In this document: one piece after another, positions 49,906 to 58,777 of the stretch | How positions within the stretch are numbered: the stretch's first letter is position 1 | Layout of the letters: each line of letters starts with the position of its first letter | Origin: Sphingosinicella sp. LHD-64 | GTDB taxonomy: Bacteria; Pseudomonadota; Alphaproteobacteria; Sphingomonadales; Sphingomonadaceae | Length of the DNA: 64,000 bases | Assembly (NCBI RefSeq): GCF_031157375.1 | Contig: NZ_JAVIFV010000003.1 | Span: 372,001 to 436,000 of the forward strand | Reading direction: 5' to 3' | Made by a program: the position numbers and the translations under genes | The notes under the pieces: model-generated | What the model was told of the DNA's origin: nothing | The model's input: the letters and a program-made list of their open reading frames with translations, nothing else | The model's database searches: none

Positions 49906-51264
49906 CTAGGCGGTCGCCGGTGTCGCGCCCACTGAGGCAGCCTCGTCCTTGGCGCGGGAGACCGCCGCCATCTCGTCGGCCGCGGCGCGATAGTGCCCCA
50001 GCCCGAAGGTGACGATGAGCAGGGTGGGCAGGCCGATCAGGAAGACGAAGCCGGAGAGCGCCATGCCGATGGTCGTCGGGTCTCCCGACCAGTCGACCGC
50101 GGCGCCGATCAGCGGCGGCCCGAGCAGCGGGCCGACCACGGTGATGATCGTGTTGAAGATCGCCACCGCGCGGCTGCGCATCTCGCCCGGCGTGATGAGC
50201 TGGAGCGCCGCCGGGCCGCCCGCGGTTGCCGCCGACTTGCCGATGAAGGCGATGAACATCAGCACGACCGCAAGCTCCGCCGTCGGCATGATCGGATAGA
50301 GCACGCTCGCCGGGATGCCGATGAACAGGCCGAGGATCAGGGTGCGCATCGCGCCGTCCTCGCGGCCCCTGCCCAACGCCTTGTTCGCCCACAGCGCCAA
50401 AGCGGTCCCCAACGGGCCGGCGGTGAAGTAGAAAATGCCGGTGACCGCGCCGATGGTGGCAATGTCCCAACCGTAGACGCGCTGGAACAGCGGCACGTTC
50501 CAGAAGGTGAGCGTGCTGAGCGCGAAATTGCAGGTCGCTCCGGCGATGATCACGCCGAAGCCACGCCAGCGGGCGAGCATGTACTGGAACGCGCTGATGC
50601 CGCTCTCGCCCTCGGGCGCGTCGGTGATCTTCTCGGTGCGCTTCGGCTCCCTCACGGTCAGCATCAGGAAGGCGAAGATCAGCCCCGGGGCGCCGACCAG
50701 CAGGAAGGTCGCCTGCCAGGGCTCGAACGGCCCCATACCGAGAATGGTCATCGGCCCGACCTCATGCAGGTGCGAGACCAGATAGCCGCCGACCAGGAAA
50801 GCGAGCCCGGCGCCAAGATAGGGTCCGGCCATATAGAGACTGATCGCCCGCGCCCGGCCCTCGCGCTTGAAATAGTCGCTGATGATCGAGACCGAGCAGG
50901 GGCTGACCACGGCCTCGCCCAGGCCAAGCCCGAAGCGGAACAAGAGGAGCGGCAGGAAGGCCATGGCGAAGCCGCTCATCGTCGTCATCGTACACCAGAA
51001 GACGATGCCGGCGATCAGCAGCCATTTGCGGCTGGAGCGGTCGGCGTACCAGCCGAGCGGGATCGACACCATCATATGGAAGACCGAGAAGGCCGGTCCG
51101 AGCAGCAGGCCCATCTGGAAGTCGCTGAGCCCCATCGACTCCTTGATCGGATCGACGAGCAGCGAGAGGATGAACCGGTCGAAATAGGACAGGATGAAGA
51201 CGAGCAGCAGCAGGACGACGACATACCAGCGATAGGCCGTGCTCGTTTGGTCGTTCACCTGCAA
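49906..51264 (-). CDS. MFS transporter
   Basis: A 452-residue inner-membrane permease of the same subfamily as the first gene of the window (RWYVVVLLLLVFILSYFDRFI, LLVDP, then GWYADRSSRKW as motif A). Length and helix pattern are normal. It lies 60 bases after the methyltransferase gene and probably shares its transcript. The substrate is not known; a pathway acid is likely. Confidence 0.87.
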   Translation of the reverse strand: MQVNDQTSTAYRWYVVVLLLLVFILSYFDRFILSLLVDPIKESMGLSDFQMGLLLGPAFSVFHMMVSIPLGWYADRSSRKWLLIAGIVFWCTMTTMSGFAMAFLPLLLFRFGLGLGEAVVSPCSVSIISDYFKREGRARAISLYMAGPYLGAGLAFLVGGYLVSHLHEVGPMTILGMGPFEPWQATFLLVGAPGLIFAFLMLTVREPKRTEKITDAPEGESGISAFQYMLARWRGFGVIIAGATCNFALSTLTFWNVPLFQRVYGWDIATIGAVTGIFYFTAGPLGTALALWANKALGRGREDGAMRTLILGLFIGIPASVLYPIMPTAELAVVLMFIAFIGKSAATAGGPAALQLITPGEMRSRAVAIFNTIITVVGPLLGPPLIGAAVDWSGDPTTIGMALSGFVFLIGLPTLLIVTFGLGHYRAAADEMAAVSRAKDEAASVGATPATA

Positions 51265-51324
51265 ATTCCCCTCTCGCGGGGCCGAAGCGCCCCTGCCCTT
51301 TTCAAACTCTGATGATGCCGCGCC

Positions 51325-52536
51325 CTAGTCGGCCAGGCTGCTCCCGAAGACGTACCAGCCGCCCTTGCCGTGCCGCGGGCGGCCCGGCTCGTCCCAGCCG
51401 AAGGCGCCATGGCGGTCCGGATAGGCGTTCACGTCCGGCAGGATCTGCGCGAAGCAGCGATCTCGGTCGAACCCGGCCTCGACGCAGAGCGCGATCGGGT
51501 CCTCCGCCCGGAAGGCGGTGTAGAAGGGCTCGTTGTTGTTGTCGGTGTCCCAGTTCCAGAAATAGTCTTCCCAGGCATCGACCAGACCGGTCGCGGGCAG
51601 CTCCTGATGGACCATCATCCCGCCTGGCTGGAGCAGGCGGCGGCATTCCTTGAGAACGCGCCGCGTCGCTTTCACCGGAATCTCGTGGAAGAAGAAGCTG
51701 GAAACGATCAGATCGAAATGCCCGTCCGGGAAATCGAGCGTCTCGGCATTCTGCTGGCTGAAATGGATCGGCACGCCCTCATGCTCGGCGAGCGCATGGC
51801 CGTAGCGCAGCAGCGGCGCGGCGACATCGACACCATACGCCTCTGCGCCCGGAAAAGCCTCGACATAGGGAAGCAGATTCTTGCCCGAAGAGGTGCCCAG
51901 GTCGAGGATGCGCAGGGGCCGGAAATCGGGCCGGGCATGCTTCACCCAGCGGCTGATCACCTTGGCGACGCCGCCCCAGCTGCGATGGTTCATGCTCGCG
52001 GTGAACACCCGCGCGCCAAGGCTCACCACCGCGCCCTGCGCGACGTCGTCGTCCGCATATTCGGAATGGAAGCAGCCCGGTGTCAGATGGACGTCGAGCG
52101 CGGTCACGTAGCGCGGCACTTCGAGCGCGGGATCGAGCCGAAGCGTCCCGCCCGCCGGGCTGCGCTCTGCCGCGTCACGCGCAACCTCGATCATCTCGGG
52201 CAGCGCACGCTCGACCGGCTCCTGCACCGACAGGAAGCACATCTCCTGCGCGTTGTAGCGCAGCACGCTGTAGAAACGGTACGAATCCTCGCCCGCCAGC
52301 GCCGCATCGATCGCGCGCGCCGTATCGAGCCGTTCGCCTTTCGCCTCGCGCGCCGGCTTCACCCGCTCTTCGAAATCTTGCTGGAGGCGCTCCGGCATGT
52401 CCTGGATGGCGAAGCGGCGCAGCGCGCTGCAGAAACGCTGCCGGCCGCGCTCGTCGAGCGTCGGCGTCGCCAGCGCTTCGATGTCCGGAACGGCCGAATT
52501 GCTGCGGTCCGTCACCGTGTCTGCGGGCGTTGCCAT
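51325..52536 (-). CDS. Class I SAM-dependent methyltransferase with N-terminal extension, second copy
   Basis: A 403-residue paralogue of the methyltransferase at 38236. The SAM site is RILDLGTSSGKNLLPY, followed by AYGVDVAAPLLRYG, FDLIVSSFFFHEIP and LLQPGGMMVHQELP. The N-terminal domain shares SYRFYSVLRYNAQEM and LDVHLTPGCFHSE with the first copy. The ATG at 52536 is chosen because AAGGAGA is placed 7 bases upstream; the longer frame is not supported. It is divergent from the monooxygenase gene with a palindromic operator between. Confidence 0.82.
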   Translation of the reverse strand: MATPADTVTDRSNSAVPDIEALATPTLDERGRQRFCSALRRFAIQDMPERLQQDFEERVKPAREAKGERLDTARAIDAALAGEDSYRFYSVLRYNAQEMCFLSVQEPVERALPEMIEVARDAAERSPAGGTLRLDPALEVPRYVTALDVHLTPGCFHSEYADDDVAQGAVVSLGARVFTASMNHRSWGGVAKVISRWVKHARPDFRPLRILDLGTSSGKNLLPYVEAFPGAEAYGVDVAAPLLRYGHALAEHEGVPIHFSQQNAETLDFPDGHFDLIVSSFFFHEIPVKATRRVLKECRRLLQPGGMMVHQELPATGLVDAWEDYFWNWDTDNNNEPFYTAFRAEDPIALCVEAGFDRDRCFAQILPDVNAYPDRHGAFGWDEPGRPRHGKGGWYVFGSSLAD

Positions 52537-52621
52537 CCTGCATCTCCTTCGGTTGCGCCGGAACGGTCTTCGCCATCCTTGTAGCGCCACGCATCTCTCG
52601 CGACAGCGGCATTTACGCCGG

Positions 52622-52651
52622 CTGATTAGTCTTATATCTAATACAAATCAG
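52622..52651. promoter_or_regulatory. Palindromic second-family operator between methyltransferase and monooxygenase genes
   Basis: The right half, 52637-52651, reads TCTAATACAAATCAG. The left half, 52622-52636, is its inverted copy in 12 of 15 positions, so the full element is a 30-base near-palindrome. It lies in the divergent gap and gives the clearest view of the full operator shape. Confidence 0.65.
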
Positions 52652-52668
52652 AAAACAAGGGAAGCGGG

Positions 52669-53865
52669 ATGGAGCAGGCGAATCGGGTGATCATCGTGGG
52701 GGCGGGACCGGTCGGCCTGACCGCGGCGCTGCTGCTCCAGCGGCGCGGGATTCCCTTCGTCGTGCTGGAGGCGAATGCCGATCTCCCCGACGACCTGCGC
52801 GCCTCGACCTTCCATCCGCCGACCCTCGATATGCTCGCAACGCTCGGCGTCGCCGCGCCTTTGATCGCCGAGGGCCTGGTCAGCCCGACCTGGCAGATCC
52901 GCCTGCACGCGACCGGCGAACGGGCGCTGTTCGACCTCGCCGTCATCGCCGATTCGACCGACCATCCTTATCGCCTGCAGTGCGAGCAATCGAAGCTCTG
53001 CCGGATTCTGCTGGATCGGATCGTCACCGACGGCGGCGACGTCCGCATGGGCTTCGCCGCCGAAGCCGTCGAGCAAGACACCGACAGGGTCACCGTTACG
53101 GCGCGCAGTGCCGGCGGCGAGCCGGAGCGCTTTGCCGGCACCTTCCTGATCGGCGCCGACGGGTCGCGCAGTGCGATCCGCCGTGCGCTCGGCTTCGCCT
53201 TCGAAGGCAAGACCTATCCCGAGACGACGATTCTCGCGACGACCCATTTCCCGTTCGAGGAGCACCTGCCCGGCCTTTCCAACGTCAACTATGTCTGGAA
53301 GGAAGGCGGAACCTTCAGCCTGCTGCGGCTTCCGAGCGTCTGGCGCTGCAGCCTCTATCCCGACGGCGAGGAGACGATCGAGCAGGCGTTGGAGCCGACC
53401 AGCATCGCCCGCAAGCTCCAGGAGATCGCGCCCTCGCCCGACGGTCACAAGGTGGAGGAGGTTCGCCCTTATCGTATCCACATGCGGATCGTGGACGATT
53501 ATCGCGCCGGCCGCGTGCTGCTCGCCGGCGATGCCGCCCATGTGAATTCGCCGTCGGGCGGCATGGGCATGAACGGCGGCATCCACGACGCGTTCGAGCT
53601 GGTCGCGACCCTGACCGAGGTGCTGGACGGCGCCCCGCTCGACCTGCTCGACCGCTACACCCGCCGCCGCCGCCCGATCGCCGAGGCCGAGATCCTGACC
53701 CAGGCCGACCGCAACCGCGCGCGTATGCAGGAACGCGATCCGGCGCGGCGGCGGGAGATGTTGACCACGCTCCAGCGCACCGCCGACGATCCGGTGGCGG
53801 CGCGCGAGCATCTTTTGCGCAGCTCTATGATCGCCGGCCTGCGCCGCGCCGCGGCGATCGCATGA
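52669..53865 (+). CDS. FAD-dependent aromatic monooxygenase
   Basis: A 398-residue group A flavin hydroxylase. VIIVGAGPVGLTAALLL is the FAD motif (11-16), LIGADGSRSAIRRALG the DG motif and RVLLAGDAAHVNSPSGGMGMNGG the GD motif. It would use NAD(P)H and O2 to hydroxylate an aromatic or heteroaromatic ring. The ATG has AAGGGAAGCGGG upstream. It leads an operon in which each following start codon overlaps the previous stop (ATGA), with a maleate isomerase-like protein, an aldehyde dehydrogenase and a SnoaL-like protein. Confidence 0.87.
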   Translation: MEQANRVIIVGAGPVGLTAALLLQRRGIPFVVLEANADLPDDLRASTFHPPTLDMLATLGVAAPLIAEGLVSPTWQIRLHATGERALFDLAVIADSTDHPYRLQCEQSKLCRILLDRIVTDGGDVRMGFAAEAVEQDTDRVTVTARSAGGEPERFAGTFLIGADGSRSAIRRALGFAFEGKTYPETTILATTHFPFEEHLPGLSNVNYVWKEGGTFSLLRLPSVWRCSLYPDGEETIEQALEPTSIARKLQEIAPSPDGHKVEEVRPYRIHMRIVDDYRAGRVLLAGDAAHVNSPSGGMGMNGGIHDAFELVATLTEVLDGAPLDLLDRYTRRRRPIAEAEILTQADRNRARMQERDPARRREMLTTLQRTADDPVAAREHLLRSSMIAGLRRAAAIA

Positions 53866-54617
53866 GCGGCTACGACTATGGGCGCGCCGGCACCCTCGGC
53901 ATTGGCACGCCGCAGGCCAATCCCACGGTCGAGGCCGAGATGCGCATCCTGCTGCCGCCGCCGGTCGCGATGGCGGTCGTGCGCCTCACCAGCACGTCGC
54001 AGAACCCGCTCTTCCGCCTGCGTCTCTATCTGGAGGGCCTCGAGGAGACATTAGCGCAATATGACGCGCTCCGCCCCGACGCCTTCGGCTTCGCCTGCAC
54101 CGGCTCCTCCTATCTCGTCGGCGCTCAGCGGGAGGCGGAGATCGTGGCGGAGGTCGAGAACAGATTCGGCTATCCGATCGTCACCGCGACGGCCGCCATC
54201 GCCTGGCAGCTCGAGCGACTGGGCGCCCAACGGATCGCGCTGGTCTCCCCTTACCCCGCCGCCCTCGCCGATGCGGCCGAAGCCTATTGGCGCGCGGCCG
54301 GTTTCGACGTCGCTGAGGTCCGCCGGATCGAGACCGGCAGCGCCGACACGCGCAGCATCTATGCGCTCGGCAGTGAAGACGCGCGCCCGGCCGCCGAGGC
54401 GCTGCGCCGCACCGGCGTCGATGCGGTGCTGTTGAGCGGCACCGGCATGCCCTCGCTCGCGCTGATCGCGGACGCGGAGGACGGGCCACCGGTGATCTCC
54501 TCGAACCTCTGCCTCGCGCTGCGTCTCTGCGACCTGCTCGGCGCGCCGGCGCCCGATCCCGCCGACTGGCGCCCCCGCCTCGCCCAGGCCCTCACTCTCC
54601 CGGAAGGACCAAGATGA
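53862..54617 (+). CDS. Maleate isomerase/arylmalonate decarboxylase-family protein
   Basis: A 251-residue protein of the Asp/Glu racemase superfamily. The first active-site cysteine is Cys79 in FACTGSSYLVG. At the second position, where maleate isomerase has Cys, this protein has Gly193 in LLSGTGMPSLA. Arylmalonate decarboxylase has the reverse: Gly first, Cys second. A single-cysteine protein points to decarboxylase-like or altered isomerase chemistry. It overlaps its neighbours by ATGA on both sides. Confidence 0.82.
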   Translation: MSGYDYGRAGTLGIGTPQANPTVEAEMRILLPPPVAMAVVRLTSTSQNPLFRLRLYLEGLEETLAQYDALRPDAFGFACTGSSYLVGAQREAEIVAEVENRFGYPIVTATAAIAWQLERLGAQRIALVSPYPAALADAAEAYWRAAGFDVAEVRRIETGSADTRSIYALGSEDARPAAEALRRTGVDAVLLSGTGMPSLALIADAEDGPPVISSNLCLALRLCDLLGAPAPDPADWRPRLAQALTLPEGPR

Positions 54618-56089
54618 CCAATTCCGTCACCGCCATCATCGACGGCGAAAGCCTGACTGGCACCGGTGCGCCGTTCACCGTCGTCGATCCGTCGAGCGAG
54701 GAGGTGATCGCCGCCGTGCCCGAAGCCGACGGGGCGCTGGTCGACCGCGCCGTCGCCTCGGCCCGCGCGGCCTTCGAGCGGGGCGACTGGCGAGGTGCCA
54801 GCGTCGAAGAGCGGCAGGCGGTGCTGCGCCGCTGCGCCGACGCGATCGACGCGGCCGCCGACGAGATCGCCGACATCGAATGCGGCAATACCGGCATTCC
54901 CTATGCGCAGGTCCGCAATGGCCAGGTCGTCCGCGCTGCCGGCAACCTGCGCTTCTTCGCCGACTATATCGGCCAGATGGCGGCCGAGCTCTACGAGCAG
55001 GAGCCCAACTACCTCACCTATGTCCGGCGCGAGCCGGTCGGCGTCGCGGCGCTCATCTCGCCGTGGAACTCGCCGCTGGCGCTGGGCTCGATGAAGGTCG
55101 CCTCGGCGATCGCCTTCGGCAACAGCTGCGTGCTGAAGCCCGCCGAGCAGGACCCGCTCGGCCTCACCCGTCTCGTCGAGGTCATGCAGGGCGCCGGCCT
55201 GCCGCCGGGCGTGGTGAACTTGGTCAACGGCGGCGGCGCCACTGTCGGCGACCGGCTGGTCCGTCACGCTGAGGTCGATTGCGTCTCCTTCACCGGCGGC
55301 ACCCGCACGGGCAAGATCATCATGTCCGCCGCCGGCGCCAACCTGAAGCCGTCGGTGATGGAGCTGGGTGGCAAGTCCGCCAACATCGTCTTCGACGATG
55401 CCGATTTCGAGCAGGCGCTGGACGGCGCGCTGATCGGCATCTTCTCGAACAACGGCCAGCAATGCCTCGCGGGCTCGCGCGTGCTCGTCCAGCGCGGCAT
55501 TTACGACCGCTTCGTCGAAGCCTTTGTCGCGCGCACCAAGCAGGTCCGCGTCGGCCACCCGCGTGATGCCGCGACCGAGATCGGCCCGCTCGCCACGCGG
55601 GCGCATTACGACCACGTGATGAGCTTCGTGCCGTTGGCTCAAGACAGCGGCGCGCGCATCCTCGCCGGCGGGCGCCGGGCGCCGGGCTTCGAGCGCGGCT
55701 TCTATTTCCAGCCGACCATCGTCGAGGTCGACTCCAACGCGCATCGCCTTTGCCAGGAGGAGATTTTCGGGCCGTTCGCCGCGCTGATGCCGTTCGACAC
55801 GGACGAGGACGCCTACGCCATCGCCAACGACTCGCGCTTCGGCCTGGTCGGCTATGCCTGGTCGTGCGACATCGGCCGGATCATGACGGCGCAGGAGCGC
55901 ATCTCGGCCGGCACGATCTGGTGCAACACGCCGATGATCCGCGACCTGCGCGCGCCCTTCGGCGGCTATCGCGACTCCGGCGTCGGTGCCGAGGGTGGCC
56001 GCGCCGCCGAGGCATTCTACACGCGGCAGAAGGCGGTCAGCATCCCGCGCCGTCCGCTAAACTTGCGCAAGCTGGGAACGACTGCATGA
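54614..56089 (+). CDS. Aldehyde dehydrogenase (2-hydroxymuconate-semialdehyde dehydrogenase-like)
   Basis: A 491-residue NAD-dependent dehydrogenase. ALISPWNSPLALGSMK (cofactor), SFTGGTRTGKII, the catalytic Glu in MELGGKSANIV and the catalytic Cys in NNGQQCLAGSRV are all present. The branch oxidises ring-cleavage semialdehydes and similar compounds. It is third in the monooxygenase operon, so its substrate probably derives from ring oxidation. Confidence 0.88.
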   Translation: MTNSVTAIIDGESLTGTGAPFTVVDPSSEEVIAAVPEADGALVDRAVASARAAFERGDWRGASVEERQAVLRRCADAIDAAADEIADIECGNTGIPYAQVRNGQVVRAAGNLRFFADYIGQMAAELYEQEPNYLTYVRREPVGVAALISPWNSPLALGSMKVASAIAFGNSCVLKPAEQDPLGLTRLVEVMQGAGLPPGVVNLVNGGGATVGDRLVRHAEVDCVSFTGGTRTGKIIMSAAGANLKPSVMELGGKSANIVFDDADFEQALDGALIGIFSNNGQQCLAGSRVLVQRGIYDRFVEAFVARTKQVRVGHPRDAATEIGPLATRAHYDHVMSFVPLAQDSGARILAGGRRAPGFERGFYFQPTIVEVDSNAHRLCQEEIFGPFAALMPFDTDEDAYAIANDSRFGLVGYAWSCDIGRIMTAQERISAGTIWCNTPMIRDLRAPFGGYRDSGVGAEGGRAAEAFYTRQKAVSIPRRPLNLRKLGTTA

Positions 56090-56577
56090 CCACCGATCTC
56101 CGTCGCGAGCTGACCGATTTCCTCGACGCCTATTTCGACGCTTGGAACGTCTACGATCAGGCCCGGATGCGTGGGCTCTGGGATACGGACGAGGCCGACG
56201 TTCTCTATCTCGCCGAGGAGTGCGAGCCGCATATCGGCTGGGCGGCGATCGACGCCTACTGGGGCGTGGATCGAACGAAGGCCGAGCGCCTGCTGACCTG
56301 GCACGATCTCCATGCCGTCCAGGCCGGCGCCGACGTCGCGATCGCCTTCTTCCACTGCAACTGGAGCACCTATCTCCCCGGCAACCGGCTCTATCCCAAG
56401 CCGTTCGGCGGGCCGGTCCGGATCAGCATGGTGCTGCGCCGCAAGGAGGCCGGCTGGAAAGCGATTCACTATGTCGAGGCGCCGCTCGCGTCGCTGATCC
56501 AGATCCGCCGCGCCCACGAGGATGCGGTCGATCCGCGGCTGCATGAACGGCTCGCCGCCAGGGGCATCACCTACTAA
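56086..56577 (+). CDS. SnoaL/NTF2-like protein
   Basis: A 163-residue protein with the NTF2-like fold (LTDFLDAYFDAWNVYDQARMRGLWDTD near the N-terminus, then GWAAIDAYWG). Such proteins act as small isomerases, hydratases or binding proteins. Its ATG overlaps the dehydrogenase stop. Function is unknown but it belongs to the monooxygenase operon. Confidence 0.78.
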   Translation: MTTDLRRELTDFLDAYFDAWNVYDQARMRGLWDTDEADVLYLAEECEPHIGWAAIDAYWGVDRTKAERLLTWHDLHAVQAGADVAIAFFHCNWSTYLPGNRLYPKPFGGPVRISMVLRRKEAGWKAIHYVEAPLASLIQIRRAHEDAVDPRLHERLAARGITY

Positions 56578-56606
56578 CCTGAATCAAACCGCAGAGAGGA
56601 TTCGTC

Positions 56607-57158
56607 ATGACCGCCATCCAGACCATTCCGCTCAGGACCACCGACGGCAGGGACAGCTCGCTCGGCGACTATGCCGGCTCGGTGCTGCTCGTGGTCAATA
56701 CGGCCTCGAAGTGCGGCCTGACCCCGCAATATGAGGGGCTGGAGAAGCTCTACCGCGCTTACAACGACCGCGGCCTCGTCGTCCTCGGCTTCCCGGCGAA
56801 CAACTTCCTCCAGCAGGAGCCGGGCACCGACGTGGAGATCGCGACCTTCTGCTCGACCACCTACGACGTCACCTTCCCGATGTTCGCGAAGATCAGCGTC
56901 GCCGGCGCCGATCGTCACCCGCTCTATGCGGCGCTCACCGCCGCCGAACCCAGGGCCGAAAGCCCGAACGGCAATGCAATGCGCGAGCGCCTCGCGAGCA
57001 GGAACATCCCGATCCATCCGGAGCCGGAAGTTTTGTGGAACTTCGAGAAGTTTCTGATCAATCGCCACGGCGAAATCACTGGCCGCTTCAGCCCCGATAC
57101 GCCGCCCGACGACCCGGCCCTGATCGCGTCGATCGAGCGGGCGCTCGGCGATCGCTGA
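56607..57158 (+). CDS. Glutathione peroxidase-family thiol peroxidase
   Basis: A 183-residue peroxidase that reduces peroxides. The peroxidatic Cys36 is in NTASKCGLTPQYEGLE, and Gln70 and the Trp in WNFEKFLI complete the catalytic set. The usual GFPCNQF reads GFPANNF, so the cysteine there is lost, while Cys82 in the following helix is in the position of the resolving cysteine of thioredoxin-dependent members. It follows the SnoaL-like gene by 29 bases with its own AGAGAGGA site. Confidence 0.88.
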   Translation: MTAIQTIPLRTTDGRDSSLGDYAGSVLLVVNTASKCGLTPQYEGLEKLYRAYNDRGLVVLGFPANNFLQQEPGTDVEIATFCSTTYDVTFPMFAKISVAGADRHPLYAALTAAEPRAESPNGNAMRERLASRNIPIHPEPEVLWNFEKFLINRHGEITGRFSPDTPPDDPALIASIERALGDR

Positions 57159-58166
57159 TTACGCGGCGCGGCGGAGGCTGCGCCATGAGAGGCCGCGCAT
57201 CGCCAGCTTGGCGAACAGGGTCGGCAGGCCTGCCTCATCCAGCTGTCCGGCGGGCCACCAGATGCCCTCGACGTCCTGGCTTGTCTCGGCACAGAGCAAG
57301 GTCATCGTCAGCGCGAAATGGGTGAAGACATGGTCGACAGACCCGGCCGCCTGCCAATCCGCGGTCAACGGCGGCGAGTCTGGTAGCGCCAGCATTCCGC
57401 CGAGCAGGCCCCTGGCCGGCCGACGCACCAGCAGCACCTTCCCGTCACGTTCCAGCCAGTAGGCGGTCCCGACGCGATGGGGCTTCGCCGCTTTCGGCGC
57501 CTTCACCGGATAGCGGGCCGGATCGCCTTCGGCATGGGCGGCGCAATAACCGGTCAGGGGGCAGTGCCCGCAATCCGGGTTGCGCGGGGTGCAGATCGCC
57601 GAGCCCAGGTCCATCATTGCCTGGGCGAAGTCGCCCGCGCCTTCCTCCGGAACGAGCGTGTCGGTCAGCTCGCGGATTCTCCCACGGGCGCCCGGCAGCA
57701 TCTCCTTCACCGCGAACAGCCGCGAGACGACCCGCTCGACATTGCCGTCCACCGCCACGGCACGCCTGCCGAATGCGATCGCCGCAATCGCTGCGGCCGT
57801 ATAGGGTCCGATCCCCGGCAGTTTGCGCAGTGTGGCCTCATCGTCGGGAAAGCGCCCGGCGTGCTCGGCAACCACCGCCCGGGCGCAGGCGAGGAGGTTG
57901 CGCGCCCGGGCATAATAGCCGAGCCCCGCCCAGGCCCGCATCACCTCGCCGTCTTCGGCCGCGGCGAGCGCCGTCACCGTCGGCCAAGTCGCCGTGAACT
58001 TCTCGAAATAGGGCTTCACCGCCGCGACCGTGGTTTGCTGCAGCATGATCTCCGACAGCCACACCCGATAGGGGTCCGGTGTCTCACCGCCCTCGGCGCG
58101 CCAGGGAAGCCGTCGCTTATCCACAGCATACCAACACAAAAGCGCGCTCGAGGCATCGACGGGCAT
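57159..58166 (-). CDS. mutY: A/G-specific adenine glycosylase MutY
   Basis: A 335-residue DNA repair glycosylase that removes adenine paired with 8-oxoguanine. Glu39 in SEIMLQQTTV, the helix-hairpin-helix KLPGIGPYTAAAI, the catalytic Asp in AVDGNVERV and the [4Fe-4S] cysteines in CTPRNPDCGHCPLTGYC are all visible. The C-terminal NUDIX-like domain follows (YWLERDGKVLLVRRPARG). Length is normal. Its stop abuts the convergent peroxidase gene. Confidence 0.95.
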   Translation of the reverse strand: MPVDASSALLCWYAVDKRRLPWRAEGGETPDPYRVWLSEIMLQQTTVAAVKPYFEKFTATWPTVTALAAAEDGEVMRAWAGLGYYARARNLLACARAVVAEHAGRFPDDEATLRKLPGIGPYTAAAIAAIAFGRRAVAVDGNVERVVSRLFAVKEMLPGARGRIRELTDTLVPEEGAGDFAQAMMDLGSAICTPRNPDCGHCPLTGYCAAHAEGDPARYPVKAPKAAKPHRVGTAYWLERDGKVLLVRRPARGLLGGMLALPDSPPLTADWQAAGSVDHVFTHFALTMTLLCAETSQDVEGIWWPAGQLDEAGLPTLFAKLAMRGLSWRSLRRAA

Positions 58167-58192
58167 GGGCCGCCTATGCCATCATCCCGGCC

Positions 58193-58777
58193 ATGACGGA
58201 ACTGGTGGGGACGAAGCCGCGCAGCGCGCGCCGCAAGCCGGCGGCGGAGCCTGTCCGCTCGCGACGGATGCGCGCCGTCTCCGATCTCCTGCCCGAGGTC
58301 GGCGGCGCGGCCTTCCGCCGCTTCGGTTTCGTCCAGTCGTCGATCGTCAGCCGCTGGGGCGAGATCGTCGGCGCCCGCTATGCCGCCGTGTCCGCGCCCG
58401 AATCGATCCGCTTCCCGCCGGGCCGGAAGAGCGGCGGCACGCTCACCCTCGTCGTCGAGGGCGCCCATGCGCCGATGATGCAGCATGTCGCGCCGACGAT
58501 CGTCGAGCGGGTCAACCGCTTCTTCGGCTACGAGGCGGTGGCGCGGGTCAGCTTCCGCCAGGGCATCGTCCGCGCGGAGGCCGTGAAGCCGCGCAAGGCG
58601 CCGCCCTCGCTCCGTCCGCTTCCTGCCGATCTCGGCGCTTCGCTCCGCGAGGTCGCCGATCCGGAGCTGCGCGCATGTCTGGAATCGCTTGCGCGCGGCC
58701 TCTCCTCCGGCGATGGAACGCCGGTGGTGACGACGATCCCGGTCGTCGGCCGAATTGGTGGAGAGAAAAAGCGATGA
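58193..58777 (+). CDS. DUF721 (DciA-like) protein
   Basis: A 194-residue protein with the DUF721 core (about residues 25-115): VSDLLPEVGGAAFRRFGF, SRWGEIVGARYA and LTLVVEGAHAPMMQHV. Members include DciA, a loader of the replicative helicase in bacteria without DnaC. The gene is divergent from mutY by 26 bases and its stop overlaps the next start (ATGA). The C-terminal tail is low-complexity. A helicase-loading role is by family only. Confidence 0.82.
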   Translation: MTELVGTKPRSARRKPAAEPVRSRRMRAVSDLLPEVGGAAFRRFGFVQSSIVSRWGEIVGARYAAVSAPESIRFPPGRKSGGTLTLVVEGAHAPMMQHVAPTIVERVNRFFGYEAVARVSFRQGIVRAEAVKPRKAPPSLRPLPADLGASLREVADPELRACLESLARGLSSGDGTPVVTTIPVVGRIGGEKKR

